This document shows positions 1 to 10,305 of a stretch of 64,000 nt of DNA, piece by piece (the first letter of the stretch is position 1; each line of letters opens with the position of its first letter). The position numbers and the translations under genes were made by a program. The notes below the pieces were generated by a model. The model saw only the letters and a list, made by a program, of their open reading frames with translations, searched no databases and was not told the origin of the DNA. Origin of the DNA: Kaistia defluvii (GTDB lineage Bacteria; Pseudomonadota; Alphaproteobacteria; Rhizobiales; Kaistiaceae); NCBI RefSeq assembly GCF_040548815.1, contig NZ_JBEPSM010000003.1:124001-188000 (forward strand), in the 5' to 3' direction.

Positions 1-1
1 T

Positions 2-850
2 TCCCGTCCGGTCGACATGATCGTCGCCGAAGCGACGCGGCTGGCCGATGCCGGCGTGCGCGAGGTGACGCTGCTCGGCCAGAATGTCAATGCCTGGCAT
101 GGCGTCGGCACGGACGGCCGCGAATGGGGCCTTGGTCAGCTGCTCTATCGCCTGGCCGAGATTCCCGGCCTCGACCGGCTGCGCTATACTACCAGCCATC
201 CCCGCGACATGGACGATGCGCTCATCGAGGCGCATCGCGACCTGCCGGCGCTGATGCCCTATCTGCATCTGCCGGTGCAAGCGGGCTCCGACCGGATTCT
301 CGCGGCGATGAATCGCAAGCACAAGGCGGACGATTATCTTCGTCTGGTCGACCGCATCCGCGCCACGCGCTCCGATATCGCACTGTCCTCCGATTTCATC
401 GTCGGTTTTCCCGGCGAGACGGACGAGGATTTCGAGGCGACGATGCGGCTGGTCGAGACCGTCGGCTATGCCGCCGCCTATTCGTTCAAATACAGCCCGC
501 GTCCCGGCACGCCGGCCGCCAACCATGCCGGCCATGTCGACGACCGGCGCATGTCGGAGCGGCTTTCGCGTCTCCAGGCACTTATTCTCGACCAGCAGAC
601 ACAATTCAACCGCTCGAGCGTTGGGACGGTCATGGACGTGCTGTTCGAGAAGTCGGGCCGCATGCCGGGCCAGCTGATGGGGCGTTCGCCCTATCTGCAG
701 GCCGTCCTGGTCGACGCCGACACCAGCCGCATCGGAACGATCGGCCGGGTCGTCATCGATAGTCTGGGTTCGAATTCCCTGTTTGGCACCCTGGTCGAGC
801 CGGATGTCCGGCCGGCCGCGACACAAAGCACCGTGGAGGTCATTACGTGA
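2..850 (+). CDS. miaB: tRNA-2-methylthio-N6-dimethylallyladenosine synthase MiaB, 3' part
   Basis: MiaB adds the 2-methylthio group to i6A37 of tRNAs reading UNN codons, using radical SAM chemistry and two Fe-S clusters. The reading frame is open from the left edge, so the start, the N-terminal cluster domain and the radical-SAM CxxxCxxC lie outside. Visible are the MiaB-type segments [33 protein letters not shown] and [10 protein letters not shown] of the radical-SAM barrel, and then a C-terminal TRAM domain (roughly the last 65 residues). The stop codon overlaps the GTG start of the PhoH gene, so the two are translationally coupled. The MiaB assignment over the paralogues MtaB and RimO rests on the GQNVNAW and YSPRPGTPA signatures. 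Confidence 0.95.
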   Translation, partial: SRPVDMIVAEATRLADAGVREVTLLGQNVNAWHGVGTDGREWGLGQLLYRLAEIPGLDRLRYTTSHPRDMDDALIEAHRDLPALMPYLHLPVQAGSDRILAAMNRKHKADDYLRLVDRIRATRSDIALSSDFIVGFPGETDEDFEATMRLVETVGYAAAYSFKYSPRPGTPAANHAGHVDDRRMSERLSRLQALILDQQTQFNRSSVGTVMDVLFEKSGRMPGQLMGRSPYLQAVLVDADTSRIGTIGRVVIDSLGSNSLFGTLVEPDVRPAATQSTVEVIT

Positions 851-1932
851 ATGCACGCTCCCATACGCCATCCGGTTTGCCGGGTGGCCGCGCCGCCGAC
901 ATGTCGCACGCATCCGACATCACCCATGTCGTGATCGCCTTTGACGATAACCGGTTGGCGAGCGAGCTCCTTGGCCAGTTCGACCAGAACCTCGCCATCC
1001 TCGAGCAGAAGCTCGGGGTCGAGGCGGTCGCGCGTGGCAACCAGGTGACGGTGCGTGGCCGTCCGGAAGCCTGCGCCCAGGCGCGGCTTGCGCTCGACCT
1101 GCTCTATGTCCGACTGCAGCAGGGCCACGAGGTCGGCCCCGCCGATGTCGAGGGCGCCATCCGCATGGCGATCGCCGATGACGAGCAGCTGAGCCTGCCG
1201 AGCCTGGAGCCGAAGGGCCGGCTGGCCATGGCGCAGATCTCGACCCGCCGCCGCACCGTCATGGCCCGCAACCCGGCACAAGACGCCTATATCCGCGCCA
1301 TGGACCGGGCCGAGCTGGTGTTCGGCATGGGGCCGGCCGGTACCGGCAAGACCTATCTCGCGGTCGCCTATGCCGCCGCGCTGATCGAGCGCGGCGACGT
1401 CTCGCGGCTGATCCTGTCCCGTCCGGCGGTCGAGGCCGGCGAACGGCTCGGCTTCCTGCCCGGCGACATGAAGGAGAAGGTCGATCCCTATCTCCGCCCG
1501 CTCTATGACGCGCTCTATGACATGATGCCGCCCGACAAGGTCGAGCGCGGCCTCACCTCCGGCATGATCGAAGTCGCCCCGCTCGCCTTCATGCGCGGGC
1601 GGACTTTGGCCAATGCGGTCGTCATCCTCGACGAGGCGCAGAACACCACCTCGATGCAGATGAAGATGTTCCTGACCCGGCTCGGCGAAGGCTCGCGCAT
1701 GATCGTCACAGGCGATCCGACCCAGGTCGATCTGCCGCCGGGACAGATTTCCGGCCTGGCGGAGGCGAGCGAATTGCTGCGCGACGTGCCGGGCATCGTC
1801 CAGATCAAGTTCACCGATGTCGACGTCGTGCGCCATCCGCTGGTCGGCCGCATCGTGCGCGCCTATGACAAGGCGCCGCCGCGTCCGGTCCAGCCGCCGG
1901 CACGCGGTCCCCGGTCGGGAGGCCAGGCATGA
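847..1932 (+). CDS. PhoH family ATPase (PhoL type)
   Basis: A 361-residue cytoplasmic P-loop protein of the PhoH/PhoL family, placed between miaB and ybeY as in most alphaproteobacteria. Walker A is GPAGTGKT at residues 162-169, and Walker B with the following motif is [11 protein letters not shown] near residues 258-268. An N-terminal KH-like region (about residues 19-110) precedes the ATPase. The exact biochemical role is unsettled; the conserved pairing with YbeY suggests work in RNA metabolism or ribosome maturation. The GTG start overlaps the miaB stop. An in-frame ATG at 901 is an alternative start that would trim 18 residues of low conservation. The 3' end overlaps ybeY in an ATGA. Confidence 0.93.
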   Translation: MNARSHTPSGLPGGRAADMSHASDITHVVIAFDDNRLASELLGQFDQNLAILEQKLGVEAVARGNQVTVRGRPEACAQARLALDLLYVRLQQGHEVGPADVEGAIRMAIADDEQLSLPSLEPKGRLAMAQISTRRRTVMARNPAQDAYIRAMDRAELVFGMGPAGTGKTYLAVAYAAALIERGDVSRLILSRPAVEAGERLGFLPGDMKEKVDPYLRPLYDALYDMMPPDKVERGLTSGMIEVAPLAFMRGRTLANAVVILDEAQNTTSMQMKMFLTRLGEGSRMIVTGDPTQVDLPPGQISGLAEASELLRDVPGIVQIKFTDVDVVRHPLVGRIVRAYDKAPPRPVQPPARGPRSGGQA

Positions 1933-2426
1933 GCGTCGATACCGTGCCGATCGCGATCGACCTGCTGGTCGAGGCCGGCGACTGGCCCGAAGAGGACCAA
2001 CTGGCCCGTCTCGTCGCGCAGGCGGTCGAGGCGAGCTTCGCCGTCGGCCATCTGCCGGCGGTCAAAGGATCGGAGCTCTCGGTCGTCTTCACCGACGACG
2101 AGCATGTCCGCCAGCTCAACGCGGACTACCGCGACAAGGACAAGGCGACCAACGTCCTGTCCTTCCCGGGCAGCCCGCCGGACTCCGAGCGCTTCGGCCC
2201 GCTGCTGGGCGATATTGTGGTTGCACGTGAAACAGTCGTCGCCGAAGCGGCCGAGCAAGGGCTGGCATTCGAAGACCATCTGACCCATCTGGTGGTGCAC
2301 GGGTTGCTTCACCTCTTCGGGCATGATCATCTGGAGGATGACGAAGCGGAACGCATGGAATCTCTGGAGACGGAGATCCTCGCCCGACTCGGCATCGCCG
2401 ATCCCTACGCCGAACCTCTGCTGTGA
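1929..2426 (+). CDS. ybeY: endoribonuclease YbeY (rRNA maturation factor)
   Basis: YbeY is a single-strand endoribonuclease/metalloprotein required for 16S rRNA 3'-end maturation and 70S quality control. The 165-residue product carries the zinc motif HGLLHLFGHDH, with His124, His128 and His134 in the family spacing H-x3-H-x5-H. The upstream segment NVLSFPG is also typical. Its ATG overlaps the preceding TGA (ATGA), so it is coupled to the PhoH gene. The CorC-type gene follows after 37 bases. Confidence 0.95.
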   Translation: MSVDTVPIAIDLLVEAGDWPEEDQLARLVAQAVEASFAVGHLPAVKGSELSVVFTDDEHVRQLNADYRDKDKATNVLSFPGSPPDSERFGPLLGDIVVARETVVAEAAEQGLAFEDHLTHLVVHGLLHLFGHDHLEDDEAERMESLETEILARLGIADPYAEPLL

Positions 2427-2463
2427 TGGCGGCGACCGATAGAACACTGACAAACGACGGACG

Positions 2464-3441
2464 ATGAGTGATACCGAGACGCCCGGTTCGAGCGCTGAAT
2501 CGAACCCTGAACCCCCGAGTAGTCAGACCGCCGCGCCTGACACGCGCGAGGTCGAACGCGCCCCCGAAAGCTGGCTGGATCGCATCCGCCAGGCAGTGGG
2601 GCTGAAGGCGCCCGGCTCGCTGCGCGACGATATCGAAGATGCGCTCGATGCCGGCGAGGCGGACAATACCTTCTCCGCCGAAGAGCGCCGGATGCTGCGC
2701 AACATCCTGCATCTGCGCGAGGTGCGCGTCGACGACGTCATGATCCCGCGCGCCGACATCCTGGCGCTCGATGTCGACCAGACGATCGGCGAGGCGGTCG
2801 CGGCCTTCCGCGATTCCGGCCATTCGCGCATGCCGGTCTATCGCGAAACCCTCGATGATCCGATCGGCATGGTCCATATCAAGGACCTGATGGACTACAT
2901 GATGTCCACGGCCTCGAGAGAGGGCGGGCTCGATCTTTCGCTCATCGATCTCAATGTCGGCCTGGAGCAGACCACGGTCGTGCGCGAGGTCCTGTTCGTG
3001 CCGCCCTCCATGCCGGCCGCGACGCTGCTCTCCACCATGCAGGCGAAGCGCGTCCAGATGGCCGTCGTCATCGACGAATATGGCGGGACCGACGGCCTGG
3101 TTTCGCTGGAGGACGTGGTCGAGATCGTCTTCGGCGATATCGAGGACGAGCATGACGACGAAGCGCCGATGATCACGCGCGAGGCTGACGGTTCCTACCT
3201 TGCCGATGCCCGCGCCGATCTCGACGACCTCGAGGCGACCATGGGCACGCGCCTGGATCTCGGTTCCGAGCATGACGATGTCGATACGCTGGGCGGCGTG
3301 GTCTTCACGCTTCTCGGCCGCATTCCCGCGCCCGGCGAGCATATCGACGTGCCGGGCGGTCTGCAGTTCGAGATCCTCGAATCCGATCCGCGCCGGGTGA
3401 AGCGCCTGCGCATCCGCAGGCCGGACGCAGCGGCGGCTTGA
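2464..3441 (+). CDS. CorC/HlyC-type CBS-domain protein
   Basis: A 325-residue soluble protein of the hemolysin C/CorC family. After a charged N-terminal linker come two CBS domains (about residues 75-140 and 150-205, with the typical MIPRADILALD and VVIDEYGGTDGLVSLEDVVEIVFGDI segments), then the C-terminal CorC_HlyC domain (about 235-320). There are no membrane segments, so this is the short cytosolic form, not the DUF21 membrane form. CorC is linked to Mg/Co efflux in enterobacteria, and its position between ybeY and lnt is conserved in proteobacteria. The molecular role in this order is not established. Confidence 0.9.
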   Translation: MSDTETPGSSAESNPEPPSSQTAAPDTREVERAPESWLDRIRQAVGLKAPGSLRDDIEDALDAGEADNTFSAEERRMLRNILHLREVRVDDVMIPRADILALDVDQTIGEAVAAFRDSGHSRMPVYRETLDDPIGMVHIKDLMDYMMSTASREGGLDLSLIDLNVGLEQTTVVREVLFVPPSMPAATLLSTMQAKRVQMAVVIDEYGGTDGLVSLEDVVEIVFGDIEDEHDDEAPMITREADGSYLADARADLDDLEATMGTRLDLGSEHDDVDTLGGVVFTLLGRIPAPGEHIDVPGGLQFEILESDPRRVKRLRIRRPDAAAA

Positions 3442-3510
3442 CCGCGGGGCCTCGGTCCCGCATCCCTCGACGCCGCGCCTTCGCGCCGTCCATTCGCGGT
3501 CCGGGAGATC

Positions 3511-5148
3511 ATGGCCATTCGCTCGAACAGTCTGGCGGCCCCCGGCCGGCCTCGCATTGGCTTGCTGGCCCGAGGATGGCGGCAGATTGCCGTCGCCATC
3601 CTCGCCGGCGCCGCCTCGGCGCTGGCCCTGCCGCCGCTCGGCTGGTTTCCAGTCCTCTGGATCACGCTTCCCGTCTTCGTCCTGCTGCTGGATGACGCGC
3701 CGGCCCGGCCCGACGCGGCTCCGCTGGCGCGCTTCCGGGCCGGCTTCGCTGTCGGCTGGAGCTTCGGCTTCGGCTATTTCGTCGGCGGGCTCTGGTGGAT
3801 CGGCGCCGCCTTCCTGGTCGATGCCGCGGCTTTCGCCTGGCTGATGCCGGCGGCGGTGCTGGCGCTGCCGGCCGGCCTTGCCCTGTTCTGGGGGCTCGGC
3901 GCCGGGGTGGCGCGGCTGTTCTGGGCGCCGGACTGGTCGCGGCTGGTGATGCTGGCGATGGCGCTCAGCCTGACGGAATGGCTGCGCGGTCATATCCTCA
4001 CCGGCTTTCCCTGGAACGCATTTGGTTACGCCATGATGCCGAGCCCGGTCCTGATGCAGATTGCGTCGTGGATCGGCATCTGGGGCGTCACCTTCTTCGC
4101 CTTCCTGATCGCCGCGGCGCCGGTTCTGTGGTTCAGCCGCGATCCGGCGTACCGTTTTGCCGATCGCTGCGCCTTCTTCGCGCTCGCGGCGCTGTTCCTG
4201 GCCAATGTCGGCTTCGGCGTGGCCCGGCTTTCGGCCGCCGATGACGCCACTGTCCCCAACATTCGCCTGCGCCTGGTACAACCGAGGATCGCACAGGACG
4301 AGAAATGGGCGTCGGGCCGGGACGATGAAATTCTCGGTCGCTATCTGAGCCTCAGTGCAACCGGAATGGAGGACGGCAAGCCCGCGCCGTTCACCCATCT
4401 GATCTGGCCCGAGACCGCCTTTCCGTTCCTGCTGGACCAGAATCCGAACGCGCTCGCCGCGATCGGCGCGCTGCTGCCCGAGGGCTCGACCCTGATCACC
4501 GGGGCGGCGAGGGCAGAGGCGGTTGTGGGAGAGGAGGTCGAGGCCCGCGTCTTCAACAGCCTTCAGGTCATCGACTCTGACGGGTTTATACGACAATCTT
4601 ACGATAAGGTGCACTTAGTTCCGTTTGGCGAGTACCTTCCCCTGGAAGCGATTTTTCGTCGACTCGGAATCAGTCAAATGATCGCTTTACCGGGTGGATT
4701 TGCTGCCGGTGATCGCCGTTTGACGCTCGACCTGCCCAATGCGCCATCCTTCAGTCCACTCATCTGTTACGAGATAATCTTCCCCGGCAGCGTCGTTGAC
4801 GCCGGAAATCGACCGGCATGGATCGTTAATCTAACCAATGATGGCTGGTTTGGCGACACTCCGGGCCCTTGGCAGCATCTCCAGCAATCCGTCGTCCGGG
4901 CGGTCGAGGAAGGTCTCCCGGTCGTCCGGGCCGCGAACTCCGGCGTCTCGGCAATTATCGATCCCTATGGTCGGGTTCGGGCACAACGCGGCGTTGAAAT
5001 GGTCGCTGTTCTCGACGGTGCGCTTCCTGTCGCACTAAGGCCGACAATCTATTCCAAGTATCGCGACAGTCTTTATTTCGCCTTGATGATACTCGCTCTC
5101 GTTGTCGTCTCTACTCGTGGTTTCACCCGGACTAAACAACGCAATTGA
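3511..5148 (+). CDS. lnt: apolipoprotein N-acyltransferase
   Basis: Lnt transfers the third acyl chain onto the N-terminal Cys of lipoproteins in the inner membrane. The 545 residues give an N-terminal block of about seven hydrophobic segments (to about residue 245) and a C-terminal nitrilase-fold domain with a complete catalytic triad: Glu301 (WPETAFPF), Lys366 (YDKVHLVPFGEYLP) and Cys419 (LICYEI). A final hydrophobic helix ends the protein. The orthologue in Sinorhizobium (actA) is needed for acid tolerance, and the following phrR-like gene keeps that linkage. Base composition drops visibly from about 4560 to the stop, within the catalytic domain, compared with the GC-rich 5' half. Confidence 0.95.
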   Translation: MAIRSNSLAAPGRPRIGLLARGWRQIAVAILAGAASALALPPLGWFPVLWITLPVFVLLLDDAPARPDAAPLARFRAGFAVGWSFGFGYFVGGLWWIGAAFLVDAAAFAWLMPAAVLALPAGLALFWGLGAGVARLFWAPDWSRLVMLAMALSLTEWLRGHILTGFPWNAFGYAMMPSPVLMQIASWIGIWGVTFFAFLIAAAPVLWFSRDPAYRFADRCAFFALAALFLANVGFGVARLSAADDATVPNIRLRLVQPRIAQDEKWASGRDDEILGRYLSLSATGMEDGKPAPFTHLIWPETAFPFLLDQNPNALAAIGALLPEGSTLITGAARAEAVVGEEVEARVFNSLQVIDSDGFIRQSYDKVHLVPFGEYLPLEAIFRRLGISQMIALPGGFAAGDRRLTLDLPNAPSFSPLICYEIIFPGSVVDAGNRPAWIVNLTNDGWFGDTPGPWQHLQQSVVRAVEEGLPVVRAANSGVSAIIDPYGRVRAQRGVEMVAVLDGALPVALRPTIYSKYRDSLYFALMILALVVVSTRGFTRTKQRN

Positions 5149-5173
5149 CAGGCAGATTGCGCGGCTGCATTTT
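5145..5173 (+). promoter_or_regulatory. candidate promoter of the phrR-type regulator
   Basis: TTGACA (5145-5150) is a perfect -35 hexamer overlapping the lnt stop codon. It is followed at 17 bp by a weak -10, CATTTT (5168-5173). It would give an untranslated leader of about 130 bases. The -10 is poor, so confidence is modest. Confidence 0.35.
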
Positions 5174-5310
5174 GCGCGCGGGCGGGGCTTATTGGATCGG
5201 CGGTCCATTTGCCGATCGTCGAGTGCAGGTGCGCGGACTAGTCGGGGCCAAACGGCCCTTACGGAATATTCCGGACAGTGCAGCATGGGTCTTAGGAGAG
5301 AAAGCCCTTG

Positions 5311-5721
5311 ATGGCTAACAAGAAGCAGCCCAATCCGGTCGATACGCATGTGGGTGGGCGCGTCCGGCTTCGCCGTATGATGCAGGGCATGAGTCAGGAA
5401 AAGCTGGGCGAGAGCCTCGGCATCACGTTCCAGCAGATTCAGAAGTATGAGAAGGGCACCAACCGCATCGGCGCCAGCCGTCTTCAGCACATCGCGCAGG
5501 TGCTGGAAGTCCCGGTCTCGTTCTTTTTCGAGGATGCCCCCGGTTCCTCGACCGAGGTCGGCTTCGCTGAATCCCGCCCCGCCGCCTTCGTCACCGACTT
5601 CCTGACCAGCACGGAAGGTCTGCAGTTGAACAAGGCGTTCGTGCGGATCAAGGACACCAAGGTGCGTCGTCGGATCGTCGAACTCGTGCGTGCCGTGGCG
5701 GGTGAAGAAACCGAGGATTGA
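5311..5721 (+). CDS. phrR: XRE-family transcriptional regulator, PhrR-like
   Basis: A 136-residue regulator with an N-terminal Cro/CI-type helix-turn-helix (about residues 12-70; segments RMMQGMSQEKLGESLGIT and QIQKYEKGTNRI) and a short C-terminal region. I chose ATG 5311 because TAGGAGAG sits 10 bases upstream; a TTG one codon earlier is possible. In Sinorhizobium medicae the same gene order, lnt/actA then phrR, holds the pH-responsive regulator phrR. Function here is inferred from that synteny and similarity. DNA targets are unknown. Confidence 0.85.
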   Translation: MANKKQPNPVDTHVGGRVRLRRMMQGMSQEKLGESLGITFQQIQKYEKGTNRIGASRLQHIAQVLEVPVSFFFEDAPGSSTEVGFAESRPAAFVTDFLTSTEGLQLNKAFVRIKDTKVRRRIVELVRAVAGEETED

Positions 5722-5885
5722 TTGCTTTGCCGGCTCTGGCCGCGCGAGAGCTGGAAGACTGAGTTCCTGCTTGCGCCGGACCGGTCTGCGTCAGAACTTT
5801 GTTCTCCGTTCCCGCTGATCCGCGCCAACCAGCCCTTTGCAGCTTGACCCACTGGCGGTACTGGCTAAAAAAGCTCCTTGGTATT

Positions 5886-5912
5886 GCCGAAGCACCTGCT
5901 TCGGCCATTTTT
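5886..5912 (+). promoter_or_regulatory. hairpin plus T-run in the metK leader (terminator or attenuator)
   Basis: A perfect 9-bp stem (GCCGAAGCA at 5886-5894, TGCTTCGGC at 5897-5905) is followed by CATTTTTC. It lies 20 bases before the metK start and 165 bases after the phrR stop. It looks like an intrinsic terminator placed as an attenuator. No gene is visible in the 210-base leader. Confidence 0.5.
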
Positions 5913-5931
5913 CTGCACGGGGTCCGTTGCG

Positions 5932-7122
5932 GTGTCGAGAACGTCATATCTGTTCACGAGTGAGTCTGTTTCCGAAGGACATCCTGATAAGGTCTGTGAC
6001 CGTATCTCCGACGAAATCGTCGATGCCTTCTTCCGCATCGGGCCGGAGCAGGGCTGGGATCCGAGCCATCTTCGGGTAGCTTGCGAAACGCTCGCCACCA
6101 CCAATCGGGTGGTGATCGCCGGCGAGACCCGCGGGCCTGCGACGATCACTCGTGACCTCGTTTCCCATGTCGCCCGTCTGGCGATCAAGGATATCGGCTA
6201 CGAGCAGGACGGCTTCCACTGGGAAACCGCCGCTGTCGACGTGCATCTCCATGCCCAGTCGGTCGATATCGCCCAGGGCGTGGATTCGGCCGGCAACAAG
6301 GATGAAGGCGCCGGCGACCAGGGCATCATGTTCGGTTACGCCTGCTCGGAAACGCCGGAACTGATGCCGGCGCCGATCTTCTACGCGCACCGCATCCTGA
6401 AGCGCCTGTCCGACGCCCGCCGCTCGGGCGAGACGCATGCGCTCGGCCCCGACGCCAAGAGCCAGGTCACCGTTCGCTACGACAATGGCAAGCCGGTCGA
6501 AGTCACGCAGATCGTGCTCTCGACCCAGCATCTCGACGAGCACCTCTCGTCGCATGACGTTCGCGCCATCGTCGAGCCCTATATCCGCGAAGCGCTCCCC
6601 GAGGGCTGGATCGGCGCCAACACCATCTGGCACGTCAATCCGACCGGCAAGTTCGTCATCGGCGGCCCGGATGGCGACGCCGGCCTGACCGGACGCAAGA
6701 TCATCGTCGACACCTATGGCGGCGCGGCCCCGCATGGCGGCGGCGCGTTCTCCGGCAAGGATCCGACCAAGGTCGACCGCTCGGCCGCCTATGCGGCGCG
6801 CTATCTCGCCAAGAACGTCGTCGCCTCGGGCGCCGCGGAACGCTGCACCATCCAGCTCTCCTACGCCATCGGCGTGTCGCAGCCGCTGTCGATCTATGTC
6901 GACCTGCACGGCACCGGCAAGGTCGAGGAAGCGCGCGTCGAGAAGGTCCTGGCCGAGGTCATGGACCTGTCGCCGCGCGGCATTCGCGAGCATCTCCAGC
7001 TGAACCGTCCGATCTATGCCCGCACCTCGGCCTATGGCCATTTCGGCCGCGCGCCGGAAGCGGATGGCGGCTTCTCCTGGGAGCGGACCGACCTCGTGGA
7101 TGCGATCCGTAAATCGCTGTGA
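5932..7122 (+). CDS. metK: S-adenosylmethionine synthetase
   Basis: MetK makes SAM from methionine and ATP in the cytosol. The 396-residue product starts with the family signature [15 protein letters not shown] shortly after the start. It carries the GAGDQG ATP-binding loop, and [18 protein letters not shown] near residue 280. I chose the GTG at 5932 ([12 protein letters not shown]) because homologues start just before that motif; an upstream TTG at 5878 would run through a terminator-like hairpin. The 3' end overlaps the GTG start of trmB. MetK, trmB and, further on, ahcY belong to the SAM cycle. Confidence 0.96.
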   Translation: MSRTSYLFTSESVSEGHPDKVCDRISDEIVDAFFRIGPEQGWDPSHLRVACETLATTNRVVIAGETRGPATITRDLVSHVARLAIKDIGYEQDGFHWETAAVDVHLHAQSVDIAQGVDSAGNKDEGAGDQGIMFGYACSETPELMPAPIFYAHRILKRLSDARRSGETHALGPDAKSQVTVRYDNGKPVEVTQIVLSTQHLDEHLSSHDVRAIVEPYIREALPEGWIGANTIWHVNPTGKFVIGGPDGDAGLTGRKIIVDTYGGAAPHGGGAFSGKDPTKVDRSAAYAARYLAKNVVASGAAERCTIQLSYAIGVSQPLSIYVDLHGTGKVEEARVEKVLAEVMDLSPRGIREHLQLNRPIYARTSAYGHFGRAPEADGGFSWERTDLVDAIRKSL

Positions 7123-7817
7123 CCACGCCGGACCACGCGCTGCGGCGCGATTCCTTCTACGGCCGGCGCAAGGGACACAATCTCCGCGCCGGTCAGGCTG
7201 AAACCCTCGCCGACGTCCTGGCGCGGCTGAGCGTCGACGTATCGGCGCCTGCCCCTGCCTCGCTCCCCTCCCTGTTCGAAGCGCCGGTCGGCGACGTCGT
7301 GCTCGAGATCGGCTTCGGCGGCGGCGAGCATCTGGTGCATCGCGCGACCACGGAGCCGACCGTCGGCCGCATCGGCGTAGAGCCCTTCGTCAACGGCATG
7401 GCCAAGGCGGCGTCCGCCATCCATGCCGGCGAGCTGGCCAATGTCCGCCTGTTCGACCGCGACGCGGCCGAACTGCTCGACTGGCTGCCGCCCGCCAGCC
7501 TGGCGGCGATCGACCTGCTCTATCCCGACCCCTGGCCAAAATTCCGTCACTGGAAGCGCCGCTTCGTGTCGGAAAAGAACCTGGCGCGCTTCGCCCGCGT
7601 GCTGCGGCCGGGTGGCCTGTTCCGTTTCGCCTCCGACATCGAATCCTATGTCGAGTGGACGCTGCTGCATGTGCGCGATCACGCGGAATTCACCTGGACG
7701 GCGCGCGATGCCGACGACTGGCGCACGCCATGGGATGGCTGGCCCGGCACGCGCTACGAACAGAAGGCGTTCCGTGAGGGCCGCCAGGGCAGCTATCTGA
7801 CCTTCCAGCGCCGCTGA
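7119..7817 (+). CDS. trmB: tRNA (guanine-N7-)-methyltransferase
   Basis: TrmB methylates G46 of tRNA with SAM. The 232-residue protein has the Rossmann SAM-binding motif [11 protein letters not shown] (residues about 61-71) and the diagnostic YPDPWPK motif (about residues 134-140). The C-terminal [10 protein letters not shown] segment is also family-typical. Its GTG start overlaps the metK stop by four bases, which couples the methyl-donor synthase to a methyltransferase. Confidence 0.94.
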   Translation: MTTPDHALRRDSFYGRRKGHNLRAGQAETLADVLARLSVDVSAPAPASLPSLFEAPVGDVVLEIGFGGGEHLVHRATTEPTVGRIGVEPFVNGMAKAASAIHAGELANVRLFDRDAAELLDWLPPASLAAIDLLYPDPWPKFRHWKRRFVSEKNLARFARVLRPGGLFRFASDIESYVEWTLLHVRDHAEFTWTARDADDWRTPWDGWPGTRYEQKAFREGRQGSYLTFQRR

Positions 7818-7895
7818 GCGGCGTCCGGGCGCGCTGTTGCGCTCGCCTTTGGCTTCGAAACGATCCATCGACCGGGCCGTTCGAGCCAGTTTTGC

Positions 7896-7924
7896 TTGCA
7901 TTCAAGCGCCTGTGGGCCTATACG
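7896..7924 (+). promoter_or_regulatory. promoter of the rimP-nusA-infB operon
   Basis: TTGCAT (7896-7901), a 17-bp spacer and TATACG (7919-7924) form a good sigma-70-type promoter in the 200-base gap between trmB and rimP. It would start the long translation operon and places the rimP start downstream of it. Confidence 0.55.
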
Positions 7925-8017
7925 CCTGTCATTCATCTCAAACGATCGGTTCGTAAGAGAGAGTGGACCCCCGGGCCCGCTCGGACCGAACGCACCTTGC
8001 GAGATCTTGAACGGAGC

Positions 8018-8635
8018 ATGCCTTTGGCGGACGTCGCCCTGGAAAACGAAGCACGCATTGTCACCGAGACGGGCCTCGACGCCCGCGTCGCGGGGATTGT
8101 CGAACCCATCATCGAGGGGCTCGGCTATCGTCTGGTGCGCGTCAAGATTTCCAGCCGCAACGGCCAGACGCTGCAGATCATGGCCGAACGTCCGGACGGT
8201 TCGATGACGGTGGAAGATTGCGGCATCATCAGCCGCAACATTTCGCCGGCGCTCGACGTCGAGGATCCGGTCACGAGCGCCTACCATCTCGAGGTCTCCT
8301 CGCCCGGCATCGACCGGCCGCTGGTCCGCCGCACGGATTTCGTGCGCTGGGCAGGCCATGAAGCCAAGATCGAGCTCAGCGTCCCGGTCGAGGGGCGCAA
8401 GCGCTATCGCGGCATCCTGATCGGTCTCGACGGCGAGACGACCGGCGTCAAGCTCGAGGATGCGCCGGAAGGCGCGCCGGACCGGGTCTGGCTGCCGCTC
8501 GACACGATTGCCGATGCCAGGCTGATCATGACCGACGCCCTGGTCGCCGAGACGCTGCGCGAAGCCAAGCGCCAGCAGCCCGCCGACATCGACATCGACG
8601 ACAATGATTTAACAGACGAGACCAGCGACGCTTGA
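8018..8635 (+). CDS. rimP: ribosome maturation factor RimP
   Basis: RimP is needed for 30S subunit maturation. The 205-residue product has the two expected domains: an N-terminal alpha/beta domain (residues about 15-90, [16 protein letters not shown]) and a C-terminal SH3-like domain (about 95-175), linked by [15 protein letters not shown] set the start at ATG 8018 because the promoter lies between an upstream in-frame TTG (7892) and this codon, and because homologues begin here; GGAG is very close to the ATG. NusA follows after 42 bases. Confidence 0.92.
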   Translation: MPLADVALENEARIVTETGLDARVAGIVEPIIEGLGYRLVRVKISSRNGQTLQIMAERPDGSMTVEDCGIISRNISPALDVEDPVTSAYHLEVSSPGIDRPLVRRTDFVRWAGHEAKIELSVPVEGRKRYRGILIGLDGETTGVKLEDAPEGAPDRVWLPLDTIADARLIMTDALVAETLREAKRQQPADIDIDDNDLTDETSDA

Positions 8636-8677
8636 TCGCGACGCCGTCATCAGGTTCAGGTTAACGGAGACAGGACG

Positions 8678-10279
8678 ATGGCAGTCAGCGCCAACCGCCT
8701 CGAACTTCTGCAGATCGCCGACGCGGTCGCCCGCGAGAAGGTGATCGACCGGCAGATCGTGATCGCCGCCATGGAGGATGCGATCCAGAAGGCGGCTCGC
8801 TCGCGTTACGGGTCGGAGACCGACGTGCGCGCCGAGATCAACCCGAAGACGGGTGAGATCCGGCTGCAGCGCCTGCTTCAGGTCGTCGAACAGGTCGATA
8901 ATCCGGCGATCGAGATTTCGCTCGATCTTGCGACCGACCAGAACCCGGCAGCCCGCGTTGGCGATTACATCGCCGAAGCGCTGCCGCCGATGGATTTCGG
9001 CCGCATTGCGGCCCAGTCGGCCAAGCAGGTCATCGTGCAGAAGGTCCGCGAGGCCGAGCGCGATCGCCAGTTCGACGAGTTCAAGGACCGCATCGGCGAG
9101 ATCATCAACGGCTCGGTCAAGCGCGTCGAATACGGCAATGTGATCGTCGATCTCGGCCGTGGCGAAGGCATCGTCCGTCGTGACGAGATGATTCCGCGCG
9201 AAGCCTTCCGCTATGGCGATCGTATCCGCGCCTATGTCTATGACGTGCGCCGCGAACAGCGCGGCCCGCAGATCTTCCTGTCGCGGACGCATCCGCAGTT
9301 CATGGCGAAGCTGTTCGCCCAGGAAGTGCCGGAAATCTATGATGGCATCATCGAGGTGAAGTCGGTTGCCCGCGATCCGGGTTCGCGCGCCAAGATGGCC
9401 GTGATCTCGCGTGACAGCTCGATCGATCCGGTCGGCGCCTGCGTCGGCATGCGCGGCAGCCGCGTCCAGGCCGTCGTCAACGAGCTCCAGGGCGAGAAGA
9501 TCGACATCATTCCGTGGTCGCAGGATGCGGCTACCTTCATCGTCAACGCGCTGCAGCCGGCGGAAGTCGCCAAGGTCGTGCTCGACGAAGAAGCCTCGCG
9601 TATTGAAGTTGTGGTCCCGGATGACCAACTATCCCTTGCGATCGGTCGTCGCGGCCAGAATGTCCGCCTCGCCTCGCAGCTCACCGGTTGGGATATCGAC
9701 ATCCTGACCGAGCAGGAAGAATCCGAGCGCCGCCAGAAGGAATTCCAGGAGCGTTCGGCGCTGTTCAACACGGCGCTCGATGCCGATGAAGTCGTCGGCC
9801 AGCTTCTCGCTTCCGAAGGTTTCGCCTCGCTCGAGGAAATCGCATTCGTCGAGCCGGATGAACTGGCGTCGATCGAAGGCTTCGACGAAGAGACCGCGGC
9901 GGAACTGCAGCAGCGCGCCCGCGACTATCTCGACAAGCTCGAAACCGAGCATGACGAGGAGCGCAAGAAGCTCGGCGTCGCCGACGAACTCAAGGAAATC
10001 CCGGGCCTCACGAGCTCCATGCTCGTTGCGCTCGGCAAGGACGGCGTCAAGACGGTCGAGGATTTTGCCGGCTACGTGCCGGACGATCTGGTCGGCTGGG
10101 CGGAGCGGAACGAAGGCGAGACCACCCGCCATGGCGGCGTGCTCGATACCTTCAGCCTGTCCCGCAGCGATGCCGAGAACATGATCATGACCGCCCGCGT
10201 CAAGGCCGGCTGGATCACCGAGGACGAAGCCGCGGCGGAACTGGAAGCCAGCGTCGAGGGCGAAGAGGCCGAGGCCTGA
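8678..10279 (+). CDS. nusA: transcription termination/antitermination factor NusA
   Basis: NusA binds RNA polymerase and nascent RNA to modulate pausing, termination and rRNA antitermination. The 533 residues show the N-terminal RNAP-binding domain (1-125), an S1 domain (about 135-200), two KH domains (about 205-345, with [21 protein letters not shown]) and two C-terminal helix-hairpin-helix acidic repeats (about 365-430 and 440-510). The C-terminal acidic repeats are present as in E. coli, although many Gram-positive NusA proteins lack them. Confidence 0.96.
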   Translation: MAVSANRLELLQIADAVAREKVIDRQIVIAAMEDAIQKAARSRYGSETDVRAEINPKTGEIRLQRLLQVVEQVDNPAIEISLDLATDQNPAARVGDYIAEALPPMDFGRIAAQSAKQVIVQKVREAERDRQFDEFKDRIGEIINGSVKRVEYGNVIVDLGRGEGIVRRDEMIPREAFRYGDRIRAYVYDVRREQRGPQIFLSRTHPQFMAKLFAQEVPEIYDGIIEVKSVARDPGSRAKMAVISRDSSIDPVGACVGMRGSRVQAVVNELQGEKIDIIPWSQDAATFIVNALQPAEVAKVVLDEEASRIEVVVPDDQLSLAIGRRGQNVRLASQLTGWDIDILTEQEESERRQKEFQERSALFNTALDADEVVGQLLASEGFASLEEIAFVEPDELASIEGFDEETAAELQQRARDYLDKLETEHDEERKKLGVADELKEIPGLTSSMLVALGKDGVKTVEDFAGYVPDDLVGWAERNEGETTRHGGVLDTFSLSRSDAENMIMTARVKAGWITEDEAAAELEASVEGEEAEA

Positions 10280-10305
10280 GGCCGTTCGAAACGCGGAGAA
10301 TCGAT

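Noticed and set aside
5878..5931. Upstream TTG start for metK
   Set aside because: It would translate through the hairpin/T-run, and the family N-terminus begins at the GTG at 5932.
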